Both the position numbers and the translations under genes were made by a program. A stretch of 64,000 bases of DNA from Adiantum capillus-veneris (taxonomy: Eukaryota; Streptophyta; Polypodiopsida; Polypodiales; Pteridaceae). This document shows positions 42,451 through 53,605 of this stretch, piece after piece. Every line of letters begins with the position of its first letter. Positions within the stretch are counted from its first letter, which is position 1. The DNA lies in assembly GCA_014529385.2 (NCBI GenBank), contig CM043942.1:50044274-50108273 (forward strand), in the 5' to 3' direction. Below the pieces are notes generated by a model that ran no database searches, was not told where the DNA came from, and saw only the letters and a program-made list of their open reading frames with translations.

Positions 42451-43906
42451 TTACATTGACACTACTTCAACCCGACTATCCAACTCTTTGCACAAAATAT
42501 CATTTTCCCTTCGCCGCATCACCTTACGGCCAGCTAGGAAAAAGAAAAAATCTGATAGGTCCCTGTCCGTTGACTCTTCAATTATGTCATGCCGCAACTG
42601 ATGAAGACTGCATAGCTCCCTTATTGTAACCACCAACAGTAGGCCATGCTCTTTATCAATCACTTCCACATCCACAACAGGATTATCTTCCAAACTTGCA
42701 GAAACCTGGTCCATAGGAATGTACTAACCATTGAGCATTTGTGATCGCATATACCAAAATGAGAGTAACAGTGATTGGCTTGCAATCATGTACTTGACAA
42801 CTAGAGTATCAAGCGCGACCTCGCACCGTAAGCCAATCTCTTCCTTTACATACCATCCTCTGTCAAGAAGTTTGTCACAGGATGACTGTTGAAAGGACTT
42901 GCACATGAACATAGTTTTCGTAACACGGATGTTGTAGCTATGAAACAACTCTATGAAGAGTGCAGCAGGACAAAAGTTTGCAATTCTAACCAGTTTGGTG
43001 GGAATAGAGCTACGTAGAGACCTCTGTATATCTTTGTAGAGCTTACTTTGCATTGCCTCCACCATTGTTTCCTCGGGAACTGGCCAGTCCACAGTGTTCC
43101 AATCGGTTGGTAGAGGCACTTTCACCAACATGCCATTCTTATTCCCTGAGCTGAGTTGGTAGAAGTGGTCATAAAAAAATATTACTTCATCAGCCAGGCT
43201 TTTGTTGCTCCTCCTTGAATACTGTAGAGAACCAATGTGGGTATGAACAACAAGGAAGAGGCCTATTATGCACTCCACAGGCTCCCATTGCTCATAAGAA
43301 GAGGGATAAACATCTGCAATATATATAAGAAGAGTTAAACTAAGAGTATCAATAAGTAAAAATGAAAAATCTAATGTAATTGAGCTGTGAAGAATGGAGA
43401 CATTGCTCATAAGAAGAGGGAGAAACATTGCAAAATATATAAGAAAAGTGATAATGAGAGTATCAGTAAGTTCAGATGTTAAGAGTACTTACAGATCAAA
43501 TGAAGTTCAGATATCAAGAGTACTTACAATTGCAACGTGGTTGATGTATATCTGATACATTTCCACCGTTTGCTATCACGTCTGGATGAGTAAACACATG
43601 CTGAACAAGAACTTCCTTTACAGATCTTTTGCCGATTTCAACTTTGAAATCCAACACTCTGGACTTCCATGCTGAGCGGTAAATGTTGATACCACTAGAC
43701 CTCTTGGGTCTTCTTGGTTGCATGAGGACCCATGAACCTTTGTTTATCCTTTGTCCAACCCATTGGTTCTCTGCACTTATTGAAGTTGATATTGTAATTG
43801 AGGATATGCTACTACTTGGCTTTCTAGGCAAAGTGCAGCTGTTGGTTGTTGGTGTGAGAGACAGTAAACACCTGGAGCTTCTTGGGCGAGAAGACATGGA
43901 AGCCAT
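42451..43906 (-). pseudogene. Unknown two-exon gene inside the Gypsy element
   Basis: I do not recognise this gene. Exon 1 runs from ATG 43904-43906 to 43528: a Ser-rich N-terminus (MASMSSRPRSSR), then QWVGQRINKGSWVLMQPRRP and VKEVLVQHVFTHPDVIANGG. A GTAAGT donor (43527) and a TTGCAG acceptor (43314) join it in frame to exon 2 (43313 to 42451): YEQWEPVECIIGLFLVVHTH, KVPLPTDWNTVDWPVPEETM, NIRVTKTMFMCKSFQQSSCD. An in-frame TAG at 42724-42726 precedes a last segment, TIRELCSLHQLRHDIIEEST and DFFFFLAGRKVMRRREND, whose pattern resembles a ubiquitin-like or PB1-type beta-grasp fold (weak). The intron contains a partial duplication of the exon 2 start. It lies antisense to the Gypsy genes. Confidence 0.55.
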
Positions 43907-44259
43907 AGCTCTCAGAGAAAAGCTTTAGTGGAGGGAGATTCACTTTGAAAGCATTCTAATGGAGGGAAAGTGTTTTAGAATTCCAATATCTTGTGCGGGC
44001 TTAATGGTCACCCTCCAGTACGTTAATGACCATAAGAGAATATCAGAAGTGGGACCACTGGCAAGCACCTAACAGCTCGGTAAAAGGAAGGAAATTACAA
44101 TGCCACAATCCTAGATTCATGAAAGTTTTATGCTATTTTCTTATTTTTTGAGTCTTTCCACGTACTTTCCTACGTAACGTAGCCTTCGTGCTCATTGGAC
44201 GCACTCTATTTTTCTCTCTCTTCATATGGCCCTCCAAATGACCTCCGAAATTTCCTAAT
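43907..44259. other. Gypsy 3' internal stretch
   Basis: No gene seen. It lies upstream of the unknown - strand gene, so it may hold its promoter. No polypurine tract could be found at the edge of the truncated 3' LTR. Confidence 0.4.
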
Positions 44260-44830
44260 GGAGCCTGTTAGCATCGAGGAGCTCTTTGCATCGACACAAG
44301 CAATGCAAGCCGAGGACCACATCGCGAGCCCGCCTGCTACGAGCTATATTTGGTCGTAAGTACCTCAAACGACATCCGTTCTGAATGATCGAGTAGTCGT
44401 TAGAATTAGGGCGAGAAGATCTTCGTGTTGATGTCTTTGTAGATCAATTTCGGACACTTTGGAAATTTCTATTTTGAGTCTATTGCGACAGCGATTAGAG
44501 ATCTTACAGTTATGGTTTTCAGGGTTTAGGTGTTTGGCCATATAGGATATGTCCTTGTGAGTCTTGCCCTCCGATTTCGAGTCATTCTGATATGAATTGA
44601 GACTGTTTCGAGCTTGTAGTGTTTCGTAGGATGCGTTGTCTATTTCTTTGCTTTATGGTAGTGTTGTGGTAGGATTAGTGACTGTAGAGTGTTGTTCGTG
44701 TCTAGCTCAAGGTTGACAACCCAGAGATTGCCTCCATGCCCTAGTCGGGTCAGCTACGTCCTCAGATTGACAGTTTGTTGGTCTGTGTTCTCGTTGTGCT
44801 CCATCGTCCGTCGCGGCGTACCCGCTAATA
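44260..44830 (+). repeat. Gypsy 3' LTR, 5'-truncated
   Basis: Matches 25126-25694 from GGAGC-TGTTAGCATCGAGG to the end, with scattered substitutions and a terminal CTAATA for CTAACA. The first ~490 bp of the LTR (its U3 side) are missing. It is followed by TACAC, the same 5 bp that precede 24639. Confidence 0.82.
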
Positions 44831-44835
44831 TACAC

Positions 44836-45335
44836 TCGAAAAGGAAGTTATGAAATGTATATGCCAATCGCAACCCCTTGACATCTCCTCTTCCTCTTCA
44901 GTAATCAACACTCCACTCCTCTTTGCCTCTAAGAGTGTCGCATCTAACCACCGCCCAGTTGGAAAGTCATGCAATTTCTAAAGATGGTATGGAAAATGAA
45001 GGTGTCTAGTTGCATGGTTGTGCTTGAATTGAAGGCGATCTGTCAAATGTTGTTGCTTTTCCCCTTCGTACCTCTCTAGCCACTTTTGCATGGTGTCTGA
45101 GTTGAGAAGGCAAAATCTCATAACCTTTTCTCGCATTGTGATGTCCAAATTCCTAATGATTCCTTGTCCTTGCGGCTCGTCCCCTGTCACCTTGACATTG
45201 ACCTCAGTAGTCCACATTCGGAGCATATTTGGATCAATTGAGAAGCATTGTGGACTTTTTTGGAATCTGGAGAGCTTGGAGCTTCTGAGAGTTTGGCAGA
45301 TAGCGACATCGTCTTCGGTTTACAGCGATTTTCAG
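44836..45335 (-). pseudogene. CACTA B transposase piece upstream of the DUF4216-like region
   Basis: On the - strand 45226-44978 reads MREKVMRFCLLNSDTMQKWL and ERYEGEKQQH; after a stop the sequence continues PTGRWLDATLLEAKRSGVLI then TEEEEEMSRGCDWHIHF before reaching the Gypsy right end. These match the stretch that precedes DUF4216 in plant CACTA tnp2 (Y.LLNS..M..W). It continues across the Gypsy element at 24638 leftward, first through a probable intron, then into the exon ending at 24589. The upstream side merges near 45335 into the hAT region. Confidence 0.72.
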
Positions 45336-45339
45336 GTAT

Positions 45340-45877
45340 ATTTTTTAAATTTTCAGTAAATACTAACTTTCTTTTGTGTTGTGCCAGACTTGTGTGGTGC
45401 AGTAGTTTCGGCTCTCACCACAAAGTTGGCTTGCAGGTCATAGTCCACTTCATGGTGTGTAGCCATATGGCTCACTCCAGAGGTGTGTAGAATATAGTTT
45501 CCCTTCCCGTGGTGTGTAGTTAAATGACTCACTCCAAGGAAGGCTTAAGGTAAATTTAGATTCTCACTCGTATGGTGTAGTAGTATATCTCTCACCATAG
45601 AGATGAGTTACGATTAGAGGTCGACTCGTGGAGTGTAGTAGGCATGATGCTACACCTCTCACTTCAGAGTGGCCTATAAAATTTACAATCCTAAAGTAAA
45701 TCATTATTCATTATTCTACATAGAAGCACAAAGATTAACGTTCGTCATTTTAAGAGTGTAGAGATGCATACTTTATGCCCTCTTCATCTTAATGCGACTT
45801 TCGTTATTTTTGTGCTTCTATTTCTATAGTAACATCATTGTTCATGAGCAGATGACTTGGTGTTACTCTGAACGTAG
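45340..45877. repeat. Left subterminal repeats of the hAT region
   Basis: No gene. Repeated units such as GTGTGTAGCCATATGGCTCACTCC and GTGTGTAGTTAAATGACTCACTCC, then looser forms to 45665. The stretch 45660-45877 has a diverged second copy at about 53690-53912 (shared TATAAAATTTACAAT, ACATAGAA.CACAA, AGAGATGCATA, GCCCTCTTCAT, ATGACTTGGTGTT). Confidence 0.65.
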
Positions 45878-48479
45878 TGATAGCCATTTTTTGGCTTTCC
45901 ATAATTGCCATAGTAAGCTACCTCACCCTATCAAATCACTCAAACATTTTGGTTATCCCTACCATTTCACTATACATAGGCGTGTGTGAGTTAGGGGACT
46001 TTCTCTATATTTTCTTAAAAACCCTTAATTAGCTAGTCACTCGGCTAGTTGAGCCAAAAAAATAATAAAAATAAAAAATATAAGTATATTATGGCCCATT
46101 TGTGTGTAAATATTTTATTGTATATAATGCCTAAATATAAGAAATTTTCATAATTATTTTGGTATTTATTTAAATATTTATACTTAGGTGTGTGTTATTT
46201 ATGCTATGTACATTGACTCACCATTACCATATTTTTTCTTACCATTTTGCATACTCTTTATTTCATATAAAAATAATTTCATGCAAGCTTCTCTTATTTT
46301 TGGTGTAACTCTATCCCAAAAAAAATCCAAAAAAACTAGTTCTATTTATGTGTATATTTTTTCACTATTGTGATTTTTTCCTTCCTACATCTATTCTCTA
46401 TTACTCTCATAAATTAGACCACAAAAAATATACATCTTTTTATGGTAGACTTATAATGAGAGAGATTTATTTTGACCCCTTTATGTTTTTCCCACCTATA
46501 TTATTTATATTTGACATGTACATATTTTTTTTAGACCACTCAATATTTGATTTTCTTAGTTGTACTATTCACTTATATCATGATCTCAACAATATCTTCA
46601 ATTATAGACCTACCAAATAAGGTCAAGGATATGTGGCACGCATGCATACACCATGGGGAGCTCACTCTTGGAGGTATTCAAAAGAATCATCCAAAGAAGA
46701 ACCTCACAAGGACCTTGTGCAGTGGCAAAAATAGTCGGTTTTGCTGAATTTTTGAAGATCACATGCTCCCTGAATTTGGAAAGGTGATGCAAACAAAAGT
46801 TGTAGCTCGTGAGCTGAACTTTCACCTCAAGTTTTTTCATATTTTTTTGAGCTACGAGCTGTGAGCTATGATTTTATTGGTGGACCTCAGTTTGCCCATG
46901 CTATGCAGCCACACTCCCTCTTCCACTTTATCATTTTCCTCTTTCACACACACTCCTCCCTCTCCTTCCCACTCCCAAACCTGCAACTCCCATGTTCTAA
47001 TTCACCCTCTTCACCATTTCCACATCTCTCACACCTCCATAGACTTCATCCTCCATTTCTACACCCTATGTGGCCCCCTTTCCCTTTACATATATGTCCA
47101 TATTACCATACTCTCTTCATCTTTGTAAAAAACTTCAAAAAATAAAACTAAAATCCAAGGTTAACCTCTGCAAATGAAGGCTTTTATCATGAATTTTCCA
47201 AGGTTTGAAATAACATAGGTTCATCGACACGCGCTACTTCTCCATGCTGACTGCTTCTTCTTCCGGTGCTGTAAAGAGGTGAATGTCAACTTCTCCAAAG
47301 CTTCAATCTCTCTTTACAAGCTCATCCCTTCTCTAACTTTCTCATCATATATCTCACCATTTGGTGAATGATTTTGTAAATATTTTTTAGTGATAATTGC
47401 TAACTACTAACCACTAACCTTATTGTCAAATGCACCCTCTAGTAGAGTAGGCACTCCCAAATTATTCACTCAATCCTCTCTCCTTTCATCCTCAATAATT
47501 CTCTTTCCTTGAGCCCACATCCATGTGACTCAAAGGACAAGAGAGACCCACCCTCATTAAAAAAAACTAAAATATGCATAATCTTTTATTCCTTCAAATA
47601 AACTTGATTAGGCCTAATCCTAATCGGGGCTTCTAAAACCTATAAATAGAGCCCTTCTCTCCCTTGTAAATTATCACATGATCACACTACACCACACCAT
47701 TCTCAACACATAACACACCACTCTTCAATCCTAGTTGTGTAGAGTGTGTGCATTGTGAGTGCTCTATTCCATCACTACACATAGGTGCATGGAGAAGCTT
47801 GAAGTTAGTTATGCCACCTAGAGGAGTGGAGTGATACTATACTTTGCAATCACACTTGTAGCCTACTCTTGTCCATAAATAAGATTCATAGTTTTGAGTG
47901 CAATTGTATGCTGCAACTACGACTCTTCTCTCCAAATTGACTTGATAAGTTGGCTCATCATGTGGTTGAAGGTATATTGTCCTTGAAGTTTGTTGTGCCA
48001 TTTCATGCTTGGTGGTTGTAGGGCTTGTTGAATTGTTTGCCAAAACTTTCAATTGTAAGAGGGTGCTCGGTGAGAGGGCTCCCGTGACCCTAATACAATT
48101 TGTGTATTGGCAACAAGGTCAAGTTTTGTGTTGTCTCTCTATTTCTCATCAAGCTTTGTGTGCATCTAGTTTTTAAGGCTAAGAATGAGTTGCTCAAGTT
48201 AATTTGTGCGCTTTATCTCTCTCTGGCGTGGTGAATGTTTGTGTTTGGTGTGTGTGGCTATCTTGCATTCCCCTCTCTTTGTGCGTTTGAGTATAAGGAG
48301 ATATCACGTGAGTCCTAGTTCGCATCTACAACTAGGTGGTGCCCCTTTTCTTGTTTGGTTTTGGGCTGTGGGTTGTTGTTGTCTGTGATTGTGCTTGCCC
48401 CAACCCCAATTGAGCAGCACGGGAGCTTCGAAGGGTGTTTAGAGGCCACTCTTCTTGTTGCCCGCCCCGGACCGCCTCA
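45878..48479 (+). repeat. Left LTR of the 7.7-kb element
   Basis: 2602 bp, extremely long relative to the interior. It contains a TATA box at 47641 and a pyrimidine-rich stretch (46910-47070). Small open frames inside it on both strands are repeated in the other LTR and show no sign of being genes. Confidence 0.95.
47641..47650 (+). promoter_or_regulatory. TATA box in left LTR
   Basis: TATAAATAGA followed by GCCCTTCTCTCCC, a classical plant TATA context. Transcription should begin about 30 bp downstream. The same sequence lies at 52767-52776 in the other LTR. Confidence 0.75.
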
Positions 48480-48482
48480 AAT

Positions 48483-48494
48483 TGGTGCCCCCAC
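48483..48494 (+). promoter_or_regulatory. Primer-binding site of the 7.7-kb element
   Basis: TGGTGCCCCCAC begins three bases after the left LTR. It starts with TGG as needed to pair with a tRNA CCA end. The tRNA was not identified. Confidence 0.65.
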
Positions 48495-48786
48495 TAAGGA
48501 CTGACTTTGTGCTTATTGTTGTTGTATTGCATGAATGCTTGAATTTTAGCATAATCAAGAAGATTATATGAATCATGAAAACTTGTACGACTGAGTTTAA
48601 TTTCAATGGAACAAAAATTGATCTAGAATATGGTTTGGATTAGCATAACATAAGAAAGGAAAAAACATTTTCACATAAGAAACTACAATTCATGAGACCT
48701 TTCAAAACTTTGTGTAGTTAGTTGATGTCATGAGAGAAAATGATTGTTTGAAACTAATCTTTGTGTGGTTCTAGCATTGAGAGACT

Positions 48787-50817
48787 ATGACACGCTATAC
48801 CTTTGATGATATCTCAATCTTTTTTGGAAATCTAGAAGAAGATGTTGATGATTTTCTTGCTGATTTTAGAATGGTTTGTCGTATCCTTGGTAAAAGGGAT
48901 GACATTGAAAAAGGGGATTTTCTATTGCTACACCTTAGAGGCAACGCTGAGCAATGGTTTTGGAGTCTGTCTTCTCGAATTGAAGATGGGTATACCCAAA
49001 TTTCCAAAGCTTTGAAGACCAGATTCTCTAAATTTCCAACAACGGAGAAAGCACGGGCTTCATTAGGGAGACTTCAACAACATGGTGAAGACTACTATGC
49101 TCATGAGGATATATTTTCTCATCAATGGGGAGGATATGGGTTTAGTTCTACATTTCCAGATTATGTAAAAATGGAGCAATTTATTTCGGGTTTGTCTCCT
49201 TTCCTAAAGACTAAGGTTACTTGTAGTGGACCCTCTACCTTTGAAGAAGCGGTCACTATTGCCCGAAGGAAGTTTCACAAGTACTTCTACATCAAAAATG
49301 GTTTCCATCATGCTGGAAGAACCAACCATCATGAAAGTGTTTCTATTAAGGAGTCATCTCCTTTGCCATACTTGTCTCCTTCTACTCCGAAAAATGTTGA
49401 AGAAGTTACTTACATGCCAACTGATTATTCAAGTGCTAAAGTGTGTGGCCAAGATTCAAATGTGGAATCTCTTTCTTCTACCTTTATCACAAGAATGCAA
49501 AAATCGACACAAGATATCTCAAATGGCATTGATGATTCAACAATGGATACATCCAACCTTTTGGCGGAGGATCACTTTCTAGTCCGAGCAGACGAAGCTT
49601 TTGTGCAACATGACTCTATGGAGAATGAAGACCTTGAAGGTAACCTTGATCTTATGGAATGTTCTGAGAGTGTATCTTGTCTAAAAGAAGAGAGTGAAGA
49701 AGAAGATGAAATCATAGGTGGGGAAATCATGGACCACATTGATCATAAAGAGATGATTGTGTACATGGAATGCCAACTCCAAAACAAAGCAGAAGAGTGT
49801 GAGTTGAATCCATGTGAGGATAATCTTCAAGAAGTGTTTGAGGATGTTGAAAAGCATCGGTATGACCCATGTATATTAAGCATGGAGGAACCTATCATGC
49901 AAGAAGCCAAAGTTTTCACAAAATCAAACAGTAATCCATCAACCTTTGATGTGGTACAATGTGAGGAGTTACAACCTTGCCAAAGGGGGGGCTTAGAAGG
50001 GGATCAAGAACATGGGAGAGTAGTAAAAAATAAAATCATAAAAGGAAACTGTCAGAAGGGTATCATTCTCTCCAATGGTGTTTTAGTGGGTGGCTCTTCA
50101 TTCATGGGACAATCTCTTAGCAAGAAAATACAAACTTTGGAAGCCCCAATCATCTTCACATTGGGTTTCACCTCTTCAAAGTCAACTTCTCCTCTCTTCA
50201 CATATACCTTTCATCGGGGACACCATACCTTCTTAAGTGGAAGAGGACATGAATACTTGGTGATGAAGAGATGTTTCCAAACCTTCTACATTTGGTTCTT
50301 TGGTGTATGGAGGTCGCACATTGTGATGCTTTTGGTCTTCATCATAGATGAAAAACTTGTTGATTGCTACATGTGGATATTTCATCAATCAGTTCTCTTC
50401 CAATGTGTTGGAAGCAATAGAAACCTTCATCTATTATCTACTTATGTGGTAAACTATTTGCAATATTTTCCAATAGGAGTTGGAAGCATGGATCAAGATT
50501 TCCTAAATCATGAAGGTCATAGAATTTTTGACTTGATGAGCCTACCCAAGTTGAATGAATTTTATGAGCTACAGTTTAGGAATTTGCTCATACAAGCTCT
50601 TGAAGATCGTAGCATATACATCAACTTTACACAGGAGGAAGAGCAACCAATCTTTTATATCACATTCATAGTGATAGATGCAATGATGGATAACAATAAA
50701 ATCTACAAGTTTCTTCAACCAAAATCAGTAAGTGATTCCATACCATACATCTCTCTTTGGGAAAGATATTTCAAGGTCTTTGATCCTGGGGGGTGCTTAT
50801 GGAAACTTTCTCAATGA
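48787..50817 (+). CDS. Gag-like protein of the 7.7-kb element
   Basis: An uninterrupted 676-codon frame starting at ATG 48787, about 310 bp inside the left LTR. Residues ~15-160 show the retrotransposon gag pattern: LEEDVDDFLADFRMVC, LLLHLRGNAEQWFWSLSSRI, ISKALKTRFSKFPTTEKARA, FISGLSPFLKTKV and FEEAVTIARRKFHKY. The rest is acidic (about residues 270-370: EESEEEDEIIGGEIMDHID) and then hydrophobic/aromatic, with HTFLSGRGHEYLVMKRCFQT and MLLVFIIDEKLVDCYMWIF. No CCHC knuckle or protease motif is seen. The C-terminal ~300 residues resemble nothing I know. The protein probably packages the element's own RNA. Confidence 0.8.
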   Translation: MTRYTFDDISIFFGNLEEDVDDFLADFRMVCRILGKRDDIEKGDFLLLHLRGNAEQWFWSLSSRIEDGYTQISKALKTRFSKFPTTEKARASLGRLQQHGEDYYAHEDIFSHQWGGYGFSSTFPDYVKMEQFISGLSPFLKTKVTCSGPSTFEEAVTIARRKFHKYFYIKNGFHHAGRTNHHESVSIKESSPLPYLSPSTPKNVEEVTYMPTDYSSAKVCGQDSNVESLSSTFITRMQKSTQDISNGIDDSTMDTSNLLAEDHFLVRADEAFVQHDSMENEDLEGNLDLMECSESVSCLKEESEEEDEIIGGEIMDHIDHKEMIVYMECQLQNKAEECELNPCEDNLQEVFEDVEKHRYDPCILSMEEPIMQEAKVFTKSNSNPSTFDVVQCEELQPCQRGGLEGDQEHGRVVKNKIIKGNCQKGIILSNGVLVGGSSFMGQSLSKKIQTLEAPIIFTLGFTSSKSTSPLFTYTFHRGHHTFLSGRGHEYLVMKRCFQTFYIWFFGVWRSHIVMLLVFIIDEKLVDCYMWIFHQSVLFQCVGSNRNLHLLSTYVVNYLQYFPIGVGSMDQDFLNHEGHRIFDLMSLPKLNEFYELQFRNLLIQALEDRSIYINFTQEEEQPIFYITFIVIDAMMDNNKIYKFLQPKSVSDSIPYISLWERYFKVFDPGGCLWKLSQ

Positions 50818-50992
50818 AGGAGGTTTCCTCAGTCACTTCATCCTGCTATTGGCTCTGAGAACCTTTCATATCACACAAGGTTTTTTAATCATACAACAAA
50901 GGTTCTTCAAAGATGAGAGCAGACAAAGACAGACGTTACACAATCTACATGCTGTATGGTCGGATAAATGGTACATGAATGTACCATTATCT

Positions 50993-51001
50993 AAGGGGGG
51001 A
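50993..51001 (+). promoter_or_regulatory. Polypurine tract of the 7.7-kb element
   Basis: AAGGGGGGA followed by CTAA and the right LTR. It is the expected plus-strand primer. Confidence 0.8.
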
Positions 51002-51005
51002 CTAA

Positions 51006-53605
51006 TGATAGCCGTTTTTTTGCTTTCCATAATTGCCATAGTAAGCTACCTCACCCTATCAAATCACTCAAACATTTTGGTTATCCCTACCATTTCACTA
51101 TACATAGGCGTGTGTGAGTTAGGGGACTTTCCCTATATTTTCTTAAAAACCCTTAATTAGCTAGTCACTGGGCTAGTTGAGCCAAAAAAATAATAAAAAT
51201 AATAAATATAAGTATATTATGGCCCATTTGTGTGTAAATATTTCATTGTATATAGGGCCTAAATATAAGGATTTTTCATAATTATTTTGGTATTTATTTA
51301 AATATTTATACTTAGGTGTGTGTTATTTATGCTATGTACATTGACTCACCATTACCATATTTTTTCTTACCATTTTGCATACTCTTTATTTTATATAAAA
51401 ATAATTTCATGCAAGCTTCTCTTATTTTTGGTGTAACTCTATCCCAACAAAAATCCAAAAAAACTAGTTCTATTTATGTGTATATTTTTTCACTATAGTG
51501 ATTTTTTCCTTTCTACATCTATTCTCTATTACTCTCATAAATTAGACCACAAAAAATATTCATCTTTTTATGGTAGACTTATAATGAGAGAGATTTATTT
51601 TGACCCCTTTATATTTTTTCCACCTATATTATTTATATTTGACATGTACATATTTTTTTAGACCCCTCAATATTTGATTTTCTTAGTTGTACTATTCATT
51701 TATATCATGATCTCAACAATATATTCAATTATAGACCTACCAAATAAGGTCAAGGATATGTGGCATGCATGCATGCACCATGGGGAGCTCACTCTTGGAG
51801 GTATTCAAAAGAATCATCCAAAGAAGAACCTCACAAGGACCTTGTGCAGTGGAAAAAACAGTCGGTTTTGCTGAATTTTTGAAGATCACATGCTCCCCGA
51901 ATTTGGAAAGGTGATACAAACAAAAGTTGTAGCTCGTGAGATGAATTTTCACCTCAAATGTTTTCATACTTTTTTGAGCTATGAGCTGTGAGCTATGATT
52001 TTATTGGTGGACCCCAGTTTGCCCATGCTATGTAGCCACACTCCCTCTTCCACTTTATCATTTTCCTCTTTCACACACACTCCTCCCTCTCCTTCCCACT
52101 CCCAAACCTGCAACTCCCATGTCCTAATTCACCCTCTTCACCATTGCCACATCTCTCACACCTCCATAGCCTTCATCCTCCATTTCTACACCCTATGTGT
52201 CCCCCTTTCTCTTTACATATATGTCCATATTACCATACTCTCTTCAGCTTTCTAAAGAACTTAAAAAAATCAGCAAAAATCCAAGGTTAACCTCTGCAAA
52301 TGAAGGCTTTTATCATGAATTTTCCAAGGTTTGAAATAACATAGGTTCATCGACACGCGCTACTTCTCCATGCTGACTGCTTCTTCTTCCGGTGCTGTAA
52401 AGAGGTGAATGTCAACTTCTCCAAAGCTTCAATCTCTCTTTACAAGCTCATCCCTTCTCTAACTTTCTCATCATATATCTCACCATTTTGTGAATGATTT
52501 TGTAAATATTTTTTAGTGATAATTGCTAACTACTAATCACTAACCTTATTGTCAAATGCACCCTCTACTAGAGTAGGCACTCCCAAATTATTCACTCAAT
52601 CCTCTCTCCTTTCATCCTCAATAATTCTCTTTCCTTGAGCCCACATCCATGTGACTCAAAGGACAAGAGAGACCCACTTTCATTAAAAAAAACTAAAATA
52701 TGCATAATCTTTTATTCCTTCAAATAAACTTGATTAGGCCTAATCCTAATCGGGGCTTCTAAAACCTATAAATAGAGCCCTTCTCTCCCTTGTAAATTAT
52801 CACATGATCACACTACACCACACCATTCTCAACACATAACACACCACTCTTCAATCCTAGTTGTGTAGAGTGTGTGCATTGTGAGTGCTCTATTCCATCA
52901 CTACACATAGGTGCATGGAGAAGCTTGAAGTTAGTTATGCCATCTAGAGGAGTGGAGTGATACTATACTCTGCAATCACACTTGTAGCCTACTCTTGTCC
53001 ATAAATAAGATTCATAGTTTTGGGTGCAATTGTATGCTGCAACTATGACTCTTCTCTCCAAATTGACTTGATAAGTTGGCTCATCATGTGGTTGAAGGTA
53101 TATTGTCCTTGAAGTTTGTTGTGCCATTTCATGCTTGGTGGTTTGAGGGCTTGTTGAATTGTTTGCCAAAACTTTCAATTGTAAGAGGGTGCTCGGTGAG
53201 AGGGCTCCCGTGACCCTAAGACAATTTGTGTATTGGCAACAAGGTCAAGTTTTGTGTTGTCTCTCTATTTCTCATCAAGCTTTGTGTGCATCTAGTCTTT
53301 AAGGCTAAGAATGAGTTGCTCAAGTTGATTTGTGCGCTTTATCTCTCTCTGGCATGGTGAATGTTTGTGTTTGGTGTGTGTGGCTATCTTGCATTCCCCT
53401 CTCTTTGTGCGTTTGAGTACAAGGAGATATCACGTGCGTCCTAGTTCGCATCTACAACTAGGTGGTGCCCCTTTTCTTGTTTGGTTTCGTGCTGTGGGTT
53501 GTTGTTGTCTTTGATTGTGCTTGCCCTAGCCCCAATTGAGCAGCATGGGAGCCTCGAAGGGTGTCTAGAGTCCACTCTTCTTGTTGCCCGCCCCGGACCG
53601 CCTCA
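51006..53605 (+). repeat. Right LTR of the 7.7-kb element
   Basis: 2600 bp, nearly identical to 45878-48479, with a TATA box at 52767-52776. Confidence 0.95.

Larger units (their letters stand above)
24639..44830 (+). mobile_element. Large Gypsy-like LTR element without pol, carrying captured genes and a nested LINE
   Basis: The left end TGTTGAAAAGACG at 24639 and the right end CCGCTAATA at 44830 are flanked by the same 5 bp, TACAC (24634-24638 and 44831-44835), and CACTA B sequence continues on both sides. A TTGGCGC-type primer site follows the 5' LTR at 25695. Internally on the + strand there is a repeat-rich leader, gag with several zinc knuckles, an aspartic protease, a second degenerate copy of that module, then Ulp1-like and FCP1-like domains. 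No RT, RNase H or integrase of its own was found. A LINE (37619-42330) and an unknown - strand gene (42451-43906) lie in the 3' half. The 3' LTR has lost its first ~490 bp. Without the LINE the element is about 15.5 kb. Confidence 0.82.
45878..53605 (+). mobile_element. 7.7-kb non-autonomous LTR retrotransposon with only gag
   Basis: Two very similar LTRs of 2602 bp (45878-48479) and 2600 bp (51006-53605), TGATAGCC...GACCGCCTCA. GTAG lies on both sides (45874-45877 and 53606-53609), a 4-bp match or an imperfect 5-bp duplication. A primer site (TGGTGCCCCCAC at 48483) and a polypurine tract (AAGGGGGGA at 50993-51001) set the + strand. The 2.5-kb interior holds one 676-codon gag-like frame and no protease, RT, RNase H or integrase. 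The near-identity of the LTRs and the open frame point to a recent insertion helped by another element's enzymes. Confidence 0.93.

Noticed and set aside
44266-44835. Solo LTR of a separate Gypsy insertion
   Set aside because: Its flanks do not match each other (GAGCC and TACAC), whereas TACAC matches the left flank of the 24639 end, so it is the truncated 3' LTR of the large element.
46610-47145. Pyrimidine-rich open frames in the LTR of the 7.7-kb element
   Set aside because: Low complexity, duplicated in the other LTR with substitutions that do not favour coding.
47837-53178. Small - strand open frames at 47837-48052 and 52963-53178 with the same protein
   Set aside because: They lie at equivalent places in the two LTRs of one element. 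Conservation follows from LTR identity, not from coding.
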